Source: UBA5486 sp036744795 | GTDB lineage: Bacteria; Bacillota; UBA4882; UBA10575 | DNA: 26,353 nucleotides | Assembly (NCBI GenBank): GCA_036744795.1 | Contig: DAIOHK010000032.1 | Location: 1 to 26,353, forward strand | Direction of reading: 5' to 3' | Shown here: positions 1 through 7,210 of the stretch, one piece after another | Position numbering within the stretch: position 1 is the first letter of the stretch | Layout: each line of letters starts with the position of its first letter | Notes under the pieces: model-generated | Databases searched by the model: none | What the model was told of the DNA's origin: nothing | Seen by the model: only the letters and a program-made list of their open reading frames with translations | Program-made: the position numbers and the translations under genes

Positions 1-31
1 AGGCGCTTTAATTGGTTGTTCATGCTGGTTT

Positions 32-97
32 GAGTCGCTTACGCCGGCTTCCTAAATATCACAAAGTGATTAAGATCAAAGGCGGGTAAGTCGACCA
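32..97 (+). repeat. GTCGCTYACGC-family palindromic repeat, copy 1
   Basis: The left arm GTCGCTTACGCC (34-45) pairs imperfectly with GGCGGGTAAGTCGAC (81-95), and an inner hairpin ATCAC-AAA-GTGAT lies at 58-70. The arms resemble those of the copy at 13904-13968, which uses GTCGCTCACGCTGGC and GCCAGGTGGGTCGAC. Two unrelated interiors enclosed by similar arms suggest a REP-like or miniature mobile element rather than a gene. No protein is supported here. Confidence 0.55.
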
Positions 98-139
98 ACT
101 GTCCTGTAGGATTTAATCAAGACCAGATGAATCTTTCTA

Positions 140-400
140 AGTAGTCGCTCACGCCTCTGTCTGGTCAGAAGTTGTTTCTTGGCTCACATGAATTTCTTCA
201 AGCATTCTAAGGTTCAACTCCGGCAGAAATTAGGGCATTCGCTTTATAGTCCATCCTGGACTAAAGCGGCTCGCGACCTCCATGTCGCTCGGTCCAATTT
301 CAGCCTCCGTTCACCAAGAATGCTAAATGAAGAAATCCAATATCACTTGCGAAACAACATTCTGACCAGGCTGGGTAAAGAATAACGTGAGTATTAGTAG
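140..400 (+). repeat. Long imperfect palindrome (about 105-nt arms) beginning with GTCGCTCACGC
   Basis: The sequence folds back on itself around 254-256. GTCCA/TGGAC closes the loop (249-253 with 257-261), then CGCTTTA/TAAAGCG (240-246 with 262-268). Further out AGAAATT pairs with AATTTC near 225 and 297, ATTTCTTCA-AGCATTCT (192-208) with AGAATGCTAAATGAAGAAAT (317-336), and CTGGTCAGAA-GTTGTTTC (163-180) with GAAACAACATTCTGACCAG (351-369). The right arm carries an extra piece of about 20 nt near 269-290. The outer left end holds the shared AAGTAGTCGCTCACGC word (140-155), also present near 13899. A 68-codon ORF inside (179-385) is explained by this fold and is not called. It could be a large REP/MITE-type element or a structured RNA ending at the terminator at 430-458. 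Confidence 0.7.
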
Positions 401-429
401 TATAATTTAGTAATAAATGTTAATATTAT

Positions 430-458
430 AAAAAAGGAGCAGGCAGGGCTCCTTTTTT
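430..458 (+). terminator. Rho-independent terminator
   Basis: Stem GGAGC (436-440) and GCTCC (448-452), with a run of A before and six T after. The flanking A and T runs extend the stem and make it potentially bidirectional. It separates the palindromic region from the efflux operon. Confidence 0.75.
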
Positions 459-700
459 ATTTGCAGAAATTGTATAATAACTCTAGGTTTATTTTTGGAG
501 ATAAACTATCGTATCTTAAGAGTATTTATAAAGAAGTTATGAAGATCTTATGGGTAATTTGTAAAGTTTGTCACTTGAGGAACATTATAGGCTCTCTAGC
601 GTTTATTGTGATGTTTAGCAAAAGCTATTTAACAGCTTTTTAAAATAAACTTTTATTATAAGAGTAAAACAAGTGATTATTTAAATAGGAGGGGTACGGA
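459..700 (+). other. Leader region of the efflux operon, no gene seen
   Basis: An AT-rich stretch of about 240 bp. It contains a short hairpin AAAAGCT/AGCTTTT at 620-640 and a strong ribosome binding site (AGGAGGGG, about 687-694) for the first efflux gene. A 60-codon TTG-started frame (461-643) has no ribosome binding site and overlaps the U-tract of the terminator, so it is not called. No promoter matches the consensus well enough to name. Confidence 0.5.
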
Positions 701-1753
701 TTGTTTAAGAAAAGAGCTTTTCTCTTTTTTCTTCTAATCTTTGGCTTTTCTCAGGTAAGTTTTGGGGCAGAGATCCAGAAGTTCAATTTGGAACAGGCCT
801 GGGCCATGGGTTTACAATCTAATTATGAGATTAAAGTTGCTGAGCTGAAATTGGATAATGCAAGATTAGATTATGAAAAGAATAAAGCGGATAATATCTT
901 GACAGCTTCCAGGTATTCAGATTTACAATTTGAGCTGAGTCTAACTCAGGCAGAATCTAACTATGATCAGACCAAAGATCAGGTATTATTAGAGATTGCT
1001 CAGAAGTATTTAGAAATATTAAAAGTAGAGCAAGAAAGAAATTTGAAGAAGAAGCAAGCTGAATTTGAAGAAAAATCATTAAAAGATGTAGAAGCTCAGG
1101 TGGGAAAGGGGTATAAAACCCGTATTGACCTTCTTCAACAGGAGAATAAATATCATAATGCTCTTTTGTCTTTAAAAAAAGTAGAAGATAATTATTATCA
1201 GTTATGTCGCGATTTTGAGGCAAAATTAGGATTAAAACCAGGAAACCCGAGGGTAGAATTAATTAACATAGCAGCTCAGGCTGGTGGCTGGTCATTGTCG
1301 GTAGAAGAAGTAGTAGAACTGGCGATTAAAAATAGCCTAACACTTCAAGCTTTAAATCTCCAGATCGAACTAGCTAAGATTGATTTGGAACGGGCAAAGA
1401 TCAGTCATCAAGTGGAGTGGGAGCAGAAAAAATTACAGAATAATCTTGATTTGGCTTTGCTTAATGAAGAACAATCCAGATTAAATTTAATAAATTCCGT
1501 TTATAAACAGTATACTTCTTTTTGCCAAGCAGAGGAGGAACTTACTCTAAACCGGACACATTTAGAGATGGTCAAAAAAAATTATCAACTGGTTCAGCAG
1601 CAGCAAGCTGCGGGCCTTATTAGCCAGTTGGAGCAGCTCTCAGCAGAAGTGGAGCTTCTTCAGGCAGAATATCAAGCGCAAATTGCTGTTGCCAGTTTTT
1701 ATCTGGAAAAATGGAAAATACAACAATTGCTCGGTTTTGAGCTGGAGGTGTGA
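701..1753 (+). CDS. Short TolC-like outer-membrane-factor homologue, apparently without barrel strands
   Basis: A 350-residue protein starting at TTG, placed 6-7 nt behind AGGAGGGG. Residues 1-22 form a signal peptide ending in FGA. The rest is nearly all amphipathic helix with the duplicated TolC layout: LEQAWAMGLQSNYEI near 30 and VEEVVELAIKNSLTLQAL near 205 are the usual repeat-initiating helices. Known TolC proteins have beta-strands between the long helices of each repeat. Here the helices run on (about 50-90 and 225-260) without a recognisable strand pair, and the protein is shorter than the usual 430-490 residues. It begins a tightly spaced operon with a full-length TolC and a MacAB-type pump. 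It may be a helical, periplasm-only relative or a partner of the next protein. Family membership is fairly sure, function is not. Confidence 0.75.
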   Translation: MFKKRAFLFFLLIFGFSQVSFGAEIQKFNLEQAWAMGLQSNYEIKVAELKLDNARLDYEKNKADNILTASRYSDLQFELSLTQAESNYDQTKDQVLLEIAQKYLEILKVEQERNLKKKQAEFEEKSLKDVEAQVGKGYKTRIDLLQQENKYHNALLSLKKVEDNYYQLCRDFEAKLGLKPGNPRVELINIAAQAGGWSLSVEEVVELAIKNSLTLQALNLQIELAKIDLERAKISHQVEWEQKKLQNNLDLALLNEEQSRLNLINSVYKQYTSFCQAEEELTLNRTHLEMVKKNYQLVQQQQAAGLISQLEQLSAEVELLQAEYQAQIAVASFYLEKWKIQQLLGFELEV

Positions 1754-1757
1754 CTGA

Positions 1758-3173
1758 GTGATGAAGAAGTTTAAAATAAAGAAGCTAATCTTATTTTCTC
1801 TAATCTGTTGCCTTGTTTTACTTCCAATGGCTAGCCTTCATGCTGAAGAAGAGATATCTCTAGAAGAGGCGATTGCCTGGGGATTAAACCAAAGTTATTC
1901 ATTATCGGAGTATAAAGAACATGTTGAGCAGGTCCAGAGAAAGCTGGCTAAGATAAAAGCAAGCCTGAGTTGGCAAGCTGCTCTGACCGGTAATATAGCT
2001 GCTGATAATCAAGTGAATAATCCGGCGATGAATAACCCGGATCAGGAAAATTTACAAATGGAAGTAGGCTTGCAAGGAAGTAAAGCCTATTTGTGGGGAA
2101 TGTCTGTTGGACCAAAGCTTTCATTAAAAAAGGAGCTATCTGGAGAAAAAGCTGACCCGGAAGTAGGGTTTTCCTTTAATCTTACGCAGAAACTTTACCC
2201 TTGTATACCATCTACTGAGGAACAAGAGTATTATACTACTCTCCGTACCTTAAGAAAAGTCCAGGATAATCTAGAATGGCAGGCAGAGAGTAAAAAAGTT
2301 GACTGGTTGGAAGGATACTTAAATCTTTTGCATTTACAAGAAAAGGTTAAAATAGCAGAAGAACAATATCAATTAGCAAAGAACAATTTTGATTTAACTT
2401 TAGAGCGGGAAAAGATCGGTGAAGCCGGGAAACAACAGGTTTTAGCGGAACAAGTCAAACTAAAACAAGCAGAATATAATATGAAACAAGTTAAAAACAG
2501 CTTTGTTGAAGAAGAAGATAAATGGTATTTGGAATTAGGCTTACCAGCAGGGAAAAAAGTGCAATTGCTGGAAGAGAATATTTATTTTCAACAGATAAAA
2601 GAAGAATTGGAGAGAAGCGTAATTGATTGGAATGATTCTGACCAGTTGATGATGATGGTTGCCCAAAACCATTATCAACTAGTGGCTAATCAGCTAGACC
2701 AGGAACAGCTTAGCCAGGAGTGGGAATGGAAACAGGCGGAAAGAAAACCGGAGGTTACAACTGGGGGTACTTACAATTATCCGGATAAACAATGGAAGAT
2801 TAATCTAAACCTTTCCTATAAGATTTTAGATGGAGGGGCGAAGAAACTTGAGAGTCAGGATTACCAAGCCCGACTTAGCTCTTTAGAGCGTGAGTATGAG
2901 AATATAATCGGGAGTTTACAGATCCAATTGAAGAAACTTCTTGGCCAGGTTAGTCTGGCGGATTTACAAGTGGAAGAGAAGGATATACAGTACCAAAAAG
3001 CATTTTTGGAAAAAGAGGTGTACCAGAAACAACTGGAAAAAGGTTTGATTACGAAACAAGAATGGAAAGAGAAATCTTTAGCATATAGGAATGCAGAAAT
3101 TAATATTAAAGATGCCAGGGATAAGGCTTTTCTTAGTAGACTTCGGGTTTTACATTTTGTCGGAATGATTTAG
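1758..3173 (+). CDS. TolC family outer membrane efflux protein
   Basis: A 471-residue protein 4 nt after the previous gene. GTG at 1758 and ATG at 1761 are both possible starts behind GGAGGTG (1744-1750). Residues 1-29 are a signal peptide (hydrophobic core, then LHAEE). The TolC repeat start ISLEEAIAWGLNQSYSL lies near 33-49. Unlike its neighbour it shows strand-like segments: alternating WQAALTGNIAAD near 73, EVGFSFNLTQKLYP near 135, and VTTGGTYNYP...INLNLSYKIL near 335-360, between long helices, as expected for the 12-strand barrel and tunnel. It should form the outer-membrane exit duct for the MacAB-type pump encoded next. Its presence is the best evidence here for a two-membrane cell. 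Confidence 0.85.
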   Translation: MMKKFKIKKLILFSLICCLVLLPMASLHAEEEISLEEAIAWGLNQSYSLSEYKEHVEQVQRKLAKIKASLSWQAALTGNIAADNQVNNPAMNNPDQENLQMEVGLQGSKAYLWGMSVGPKLSLKKELSGEKADPEVGFSFNLTQKLYPCIPSTEEQEYYTTLRTLRKVQDNLEWQAESKKVDWLEGYLNLLHLQEKVKIAEEQYQLAKNNFDLTLEREKIGEAGKQQVLAEQVKLKQAEYNMKQVKNSFVEEEDKWYLELGLPAGKKVQLLEENIYFQQIKEELERSVIDWNDSDQLMMMVAQNHYQLVANQLDQEQLSQEWEWKQAERKPEVTTGGTYNYPDKQWKINLNLSYKILDGGAKKLESQDYQARLSSLEREYENIIGSLQIQLKKLLGQVSLADLQVEEKDIQYQKAFLEKEVYQKQLEKGLITKQEWKEKSLAYRNAEINIKDARDKAFLSRLRVLHFVGMI

Positions 3174-3208
3174 CTGAGAAGACTAAACAAGGATTGGGGG
3201 CTGTACTG

Positions 3209-4261
3209 ATGAAGAAGAAGCGAATTCAGATTGTGATTTTAATCATGATTATGATTACTGTTGCCGGTTTGTTGTTTTGGAAATTCCGCAAGACAGATGC
3301 TACGGGGAGTAAAGAATTAAGTAAAGGGATCTCGCCAAGGATGGTTATGACTGCAGAAAAAGGTAGCATCCAAAAGACCATCTCAGCGAGTGGTTATTTA
3401 TCACCGCAACAAAGTAAAGAGCTGTATTTTAGTGTTAGTGGTAAAGTAAAAACAGATCACCTGGTTGAGGGGAAGACTGTAAAGAAGGGTGAGATCTTAG
3501 TTGAACTTGATGATACCAAACAAGAATTAGAGTATATCAAGGCCAAGAAAGCCTATGACCTAGCTGTTATCAACGGCTTAGCAACGGAGATTAAAGAGAC
3601 GGAGTTGAATTTAAGGCTTGCCAAGGAGAATCTGGAAGCTACGACTTTAAGAGCGCCCTTTGATGGCATCATTACCCAAGATTTAGTTGATGTTGGAGAT
3701 TATGTGGGGATTAATGAACAGAATGCCGTAGGTACGATTATTGCTGATGGCCCCTACGAAATTGAAGTTGATATCAGCGAGACCGAAAGTCCGTTAGTAG
3801 CGATTGGGCAGGATGTAAGGGTTATAGTTGAAGCTTTACCTGGAAGGGAGTTTCAGGGCCGGGTCAAAGAAATTGCTCTTCAAGCTACTAATAATAATGG
3901 TATAGTAACTTTACCTGTAAAGATTATTCTAACCGAACAAATAGAATTATTGAAACCAGCATTCTCCGCAGATGTAGAGATCATTGTAGATGAAGTAAAA
4001 GATCAGATATTAGTACCGATTGCTGCAATAATTAATAATCGTGGGCAAGAACAGGTTATGAAAATGGTGGATAATAAACCTGTCCCTACTCCGGTAAAAA
4101 CCGGATTAAGTAATGGTTTTAATATTGCCATCCTTGAAGGAATTCAGCCGGGGGATAAAATTCTAATCAATGCTCACCAATTCAGTGGAAAAACGGAAAC
4201 TAATGGCTCTAATTCACAACCTTCAGGGCCAAGGCCGGGATTTATGATTAGAGGTCGATAG
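3209..4261 (+). CDS. Periplasmic adaptor (membrane fusion protein) of a MacAB-type efflux pump
   Basis: I chose ATG 3209 (350 residues) because GGGGG sits just upstream (3196-3200); an in-frame TTG lies at 3194. The N-terminal membrane anchor is about residues 5-25. The order of parts is that of the HlyD/MacA family: a lipoyl half near 45-85 (SGKVKTDHLVEGKTVKKGEI), a coiled-coil hairpin, the second lipoyl half with LRAPFDGIITQ near 145, then a beta-barrel and a membrane-proximal domain (ILVPIAAIINN near 272). The hairpin is only about 50-60 residues, shorter than in well-studied MacA proteins, which may change how it meets the outer-membrane duct. The C-terminus is a G/S/P/N-rich tail. It ends 2 nt before the ATPase gene. 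Confidence 0.88.
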   Translation: MKKKRIQIVILIMIMITVAGLLFWKFRKTDATGSKELSKGISPRMVMTAEKGSIQKTISASGYLSPQQSKELYFSVSGKVKTDHLVEGKTVKKGEILVELDDTKQELEYIKAKKAYDLAVINGLATEIKETELNLRLAKENLEATTLRAPFDGIITQDLVDVGDYVGINEQNAVGTIIADGPYEIEVDISETESPLVAIGQDVRVIVEALPGREFQGRVKEIALQATNNNGIVTLPVKIILTEQIELLKPAFSADVEIIVDEVKDQILVPIAAIINNRGQEQVMKMVDNKPVPTPVKTGLSNGFNIAILEGIQPGDKILINAHQFSGKTETNGSNSQPSGPRPGFMIRGR

Positions 4262-4263
4262 GA

Positions 4264-4947
4264 ATGTTAATAAAAGTAGATAAATTAAGTAAAGTTTACA
4301 AAATGGGAGAAGTTAAAGTAGAAGCATTAAAAGGGGTTTCCTTCCAAATCGAAGAGCAAGAGTTTGTTGCCATAATTGGTCCTTCCGGTTCAGGGAAATC
4401 TACACTCATGCATATTTTGGGTTGTCTGGATCAGCCTACTACAGGAAGTTATATTTTGGCTGAAGAGGATGTTAGTCGAGTCTCTGATGATGAACTGGCG
4501 GAGATTAGAAATAAAAAGATTGGTTTTGTTTTTCAGCAGTTTAATCTACTACCCAAAGCTTCTATTTTGCAGAATGTTTGTGTTCCTCTGATTTATGCCG
4601 GGGTAAGGGGCAGAAAAAGGCAACAACATCTGGCGGAGAATGCTTTGAAGATGGTTGGTTTAGGTGATAGGATGGCCCATCGCCCTAATGAGATTTCCGG
4701 TGGGCAAAAACAAAGGGTAGCTATTGCTCGGGCTCTGATTAATAATCCTTCTTTAATCCTTGCAGATGAGCCTACCGGAAATTTGGATTCCAAGACTGGA
4801 AAGGAAATTTTAAAAATATTTCATCAGCTTAATAATGAGGGTCATACCATTATTATGGTGACGCATGATCAAGAAATAGCAAATCAAGCTCGGCGAGTGA
4901 TCCAGATCCGAGATGGCTTGATCCAAAGGGATGAGGTGATTTCATGA
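4264..4947 (+). CDS. MacB/LolD-type ABC transporter ATPase
   Basis: A 227-residue stand-alone nucleotide-binding domain. Walker A GPSGSGKS is at 39-46, the Q-loop FQQFNLLP near 90-97, the signature ISGGQKQR at 144-151, Walker B LILADEPTGNLD at 164-175 and the H-loop THD at 200-202. The GNLDSKTG stretch after Walker B is typical of the MacB/LolD/FtsE branch. The stop overlaps the start of the permease gene by 4 nt (ATGA at 4944-4947), so the two are translationally coupled. In E. coli MacB the ATPase and permease are fused. Here they are separate, as in YknY/YknZ of Bacillus. It powers export of an unidentified substrate (for MacAB relatives: macrolides, peptides, toxins, lipids). Confidence 0.92.
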   Translation: MLIKVDKLSKVYKMGEVKVEALKGVSFQIEEQEFVAIIGPSGSGKSTLMHILGCLDQPTTGSYILAEEDVSRVSDDELAEIRNKKIGFVFQQFNLLPKASILQNVCVPLIYAGVRGRKRQQHLAENALKMVGLGDRMAHRPNEISGGQKQRVAIARALINNPSLILADEPTGNLDSKTGKEILKIFHQLNNEGHTIIMVTHDQEIANQARRVIQIRDGLIQRDEVIS

Positions 4948-6155
4948 TTCTGGAAATTTTGCGAATGGCACTTGATAGTCTGACATCTAATAAGTTACGT
5001 TCTTTCCTTTCGATGTTGGGAATTATTATTGGGGTAGGTGCGGTGATTGCGATTGTTTCTGTTGGCTCCGGTGCCCAATCCCAAGTGACTAGCCAAATCT
5101 CCCAACTTGGGTCGAATATTATCAATATTGGACCGGGTATCAGTCGGGGAAGAAGTGGAAGGATCAGTTTTTCGGCAACTGATGTTTTTACAATGGAATT
5201 GGCTGAACAGATGATAAAGAACTGTCCTTCGCTTAAAAATATTACTCCTAGCGTACAGACTTCTGGTTTACTTATTGCGCGTAGTACAAACTATCAGACT
5301 AGCATTGTAGGGGTTACCCCTTCATATCAGGAGATTTATGATTATTATCCAGCTTTTGGTCAGTTTGTTACTGCGGAGCAAGAAGAAAATGCTAGTAATG
5401 TAATTGTTTTAGGAGCGGGTTTAGCAGAAGAACTCTTTCCCGGGGAAAATCCTTTGGGCGAGAAGGTTAAATTATTTATTAGGAACCGAAATTTACTCTT
5501 CACTGTTATTGGGGTAATGGAGGAAAAAGGGACGGGTGCGATGGGGAATCTGGAAAACCAGGCTTTCATTCCTGCTTCTGTTATTTTAAAAAAGATCAAT
5601 AATCGGAAATATGTAAATGGTTATACAGCACAGGCCTTATCTTCTGATACGGCTAAAATAGCGGTGGAAGAAGTGAAGTATTTTCTTACCCGTTATCTTA
5701 CTGATACTAATAAGTTTAGAATTACGAGCCAGGAACAGATCTTAGAAACGATTAACCAGGTAACCGGTACCTTAAGCCTAATGTTAGGTGGTATTGCTGG
5801 AATTTCTCTCTTGGTTGGGGGGATCGGGATAATGAATATAATGCTAGTGTCAGTTACGGAAAGGACACGGGAGATTGGGATTAGAAAAGCGCTGGGAGCG
5901 AAGAGAAAACATATTCTTAGTCAGTTTCTGATTGAGTCATTGGCAATGAGTGGTTTTGGCGGATTGATCGGGATTGGCCTTGGCTGGGTGGGGGCAGTAG
6001 GAGTAGCAAAAATTGGTGGTTGGCCTCTGGTTGTTACTCATACCTCAGTTGTTGTTGCTTTTTCCTTCTCTTTATTGGTGGGTTTATTCTTTGGGATCTA
6101 TCCAGCACGTAAAGCTGCCAGGCTCGATCCTGTGATCGCCCTAAGTTACGAATAA
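4944..6155 (+). CDS. MacB/FtsX-type ABC transporter permease
   Basis: A 403-residue protein with one N-terminal membrane segment (about 17-42, LSMLGIIIGVGAVIAIVSVG), a large extracytoplasmic MacB-type domain (about 45-270) and three C-terminal segments (about 280-305, 325-355 and 365-390). The family motif VSVTERTREIGIRKALGAKR follows the second segment (about 305-325). Such proteins are mechanotransmission exporters: ATP hydrolysis in the cytoplasm drives periplasmic movements that push substrate through the adaptor and TolC. It is the last gene of the operon. Its transcription would end at the terminator at 6241-6277, which appears to have come with a duplicated gene end (6180-6232). Confidence 0.92.
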   Translation: MILEILRMALDSLTSNKLRSFLSMLGIIIGVGAVIAIVSVGSGAQSQVTSQISQLGSNIINIGPGISRGRSGRISFSATDVFTMELAEQMIKNCPSLKNITPSVQTSGLLIARSTNYQTSIVGVTPSYQEIYDYYPAFGQFVTAEQEENASNVIVLGAGLAEELFPGENPLGEKVKLFIRNRNLLFTVIGVMEEKGTGAMGNLENQAFIPASVILKKINNRKYVNGYTAQALSSDTAKIAVEEVKYFLTRYLTDTNKFRITSQEQILETINQVTGTLSLMLGGIAGISLLVGGIGIMNIMLVSVTERTREIGIRKALGAKRKHILSQFLIESLAMSGFGGLIGIGLGWVGAVGVAKIGGWPLVVTHTSVVVAFSFSLLVGLFFGIYPARKAARLDPVIALSYE

Positions 6156-6179
6156 GGGATTATCTTATTATTAATGAAA

Positions 6180-6232
6180 TAATGTTGTCACAAAAGCAAA
6201 TGTCGATGCTTTTTATACAAAAATAAATACTG
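6180..6232 (+). pseudogene. Duplicated 3' end of the sugar-binding protein gene
   Basis: This stretch is about 93% identical to 12610-12661, the last 15 codons, stop and first downstream bases of the sugar-binding protein gene. In frame it reads NVVTKANVDAFYTK against NVVTKTNVDAFYVK in the intact gene; an extra A shifts the stop. Homology begins abruptly at TAATGTTGTCACA, 24 nt after the permease stop, so only the tail was copied or retained. The next hairpin (6241-6277) also resembles the terminator of the intact gene (12684-12718). It has no start and cannot be translated as a protein. Confidence 0.85.
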
Positions 6233-6240
6233 GTCCTACT

Positions 6241-6277
6241 AAAAGGCTATTTCAAGATTTTAGAGATAGCCTTTTTT
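6241..6277 (+). terminator. Rho-independent terminator behind the efflux operon
   Basis: AAGGCTATTTC (6243-6253) pairs with GAGATAGCCTT (6263-6273), followed by six T. The stem core AGGCTATYTC/GAGATAGCCT is shared with the terminator after the sugar-binding protein gene, consistent with a common origin. Confidence 0.85.
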
Positions 6278-6311
6278 GTCAGTCCCCTTTTGATCACATT
6301 GTTAATTGGAC

Positions 6312-6340
6312 TTGACATTTATTTATACTTGTTCTTTAAT
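6312..6340 (+). promoter_or_regulatory. SigA-type promoter of the DeoR regulator gene
   Basis: A perfect -35 TTGACA (6312-6317), a 17-nt spacer and -10 TTTAAT (6335-6340), 50 nt upstream of the regulator start. It is the best -35 match in the window. Confidence 0.75.
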
Positions 6341-6389
6341 AAAAGAAAGAAATAATTAAAATTCGTAAAAAAGAAAACGAGGGATAATA

Positions 6390-7193
6390 ATGTTTGCAGC
6401 AGCTAGGCAAGAACGGATCAAGGAAATTTTATTAAAACATAAACAATTTGATGTGGTTAGTTTAGCAGCTACTTTAGGCGTTACAGAAGTAACAATCAGG
6501 AGAGACCTGGATAAGCTCGAACAAGAGGGTTTTATCATTAAAACCCATGGCGGAGCGATCTTAAAAGAATTCCCACCAGCTACTACTTTTGGTGCACAGA
6601 TGGATAAAGTCGATCCAGAAATTATTGAAATTGGAGAGGCAGCTTCATTATTAGTAAATAATTATGAAGCTGTCTTTATTGGTAGTGGTTTAACTTGCCT
6701 GCAAGTAGCGATTAATTTAAAAACCAAACAGCGACTTACGGTAATAACTAACGATTTAAGGATCGCTCTAGAGCTTAGTAATGCACCGGGGCTATTGTGT
6801 TCAGTTACAGGTGGGAATACTTTACAGGGTACTGGAACTTTAGTTGGAAATCTAGCTTTAAGAGCTATTCAGGATGTTCATTTTAATAAGGTGATTATTT
6901 CTGCTTCCGGGATTAGTCTTTCTCATGGATATACGGCAAATACAGTGGAAGAAGCTGTTTTTTACCGTCAGTTGATTAAACGATGCGAAGAAGTGGTAAT
7001 AGTTGCTGATTATAAGAAATTTGATCAGATCGGATTTTCCAAAATCGCTGACCTTAATGTAGCCCATAAGATCGTTACAAATAAGGAAGTAGATGATAAA
7101 TACAAAGAGTTTTATTTCCAGAATAATATTAAAATGTTTACCCCATATGAAGTGGAGGAGATACAGGATCCGGAAATAACTGATCCGAAATAA
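6390..7193 (+). CDS. DeoR-family transcriptional regulator of sugar metabolism
   Basis: A 267-residue protein with a winged helix-turn-helix at about 5-60 (RQERIKEILLKHKQFDV, then VTEVTIRRDLDKLEQEGFI, the DeoR signature, and HGGAIL), followed by the DeoR C-terminal sensor fold (about 75-240). That fold includes the GSGLTCLQVA loop and VIVADYKKFDQIGF near 208-222, which in the family bind a phosphorylated sugar. The start is ATG behind GAGGG. It lies 17 nt upstream of an ABC ATPase gene and probably controls the sugar importer that follows, usually as a repressor released by an intermediate of the imported sugar. The sugar cannot be told from the sequence. Confidence 0.9.
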   Translation: MFAAARQERIKEILLKHKQFDVVSLAATLGVTEVTIRRDLDKLEQEGFIIKTHGGAILKEFPPATTFGAQMDKVDPEIIEIGEAASLLVNNYEAVFIGSGLTCLQVAINLKTKQRLTVITNDLRIALELSNAPGLLCSVTGGNTLQGTGTLVGNLALRAIQDVHFNKVIISASGISLSHGYTANTVEEAVFYRQLIKRCEEVVIVADYKKFDQIGFSKIADLNVAHKIVTNKEVDDKYKEFYFQNNIKMFTPYEVEEIQDPEITDPK

Positions 7194-7210
7194 GGTGGGG
7201 GTGGGGTATA

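Noticed and set aside
179..385. 68-codon ORF
   Set aside because: It lies wholly in a long palindrome, begins at TTG without a proper ribosome binding site, and has an Arg/Asn/Ser-rich composition unlike the neighbouring proteins.
1..400. Group II intron or ribosomal/tRNA gene
   Set aside because: No domain V motif, reverse transcriptase, tRNA cloverleaf or rRNA signature was recognised.
461..643. 60-codon ORF with a hydrophobic C-terminus
   Set aside because: TTG start overlapping the U-tract of a terminator, no ribosome binding site, AT-rich composition typical of non-coding leader.
957..1223. Antisense ORFs of 60-150 codons within the efflux, importer and dnaX genes
   Set aside because: They are shadows of strongly supported genes on the other strand, with no ribosome binding sites or recognisable domains.
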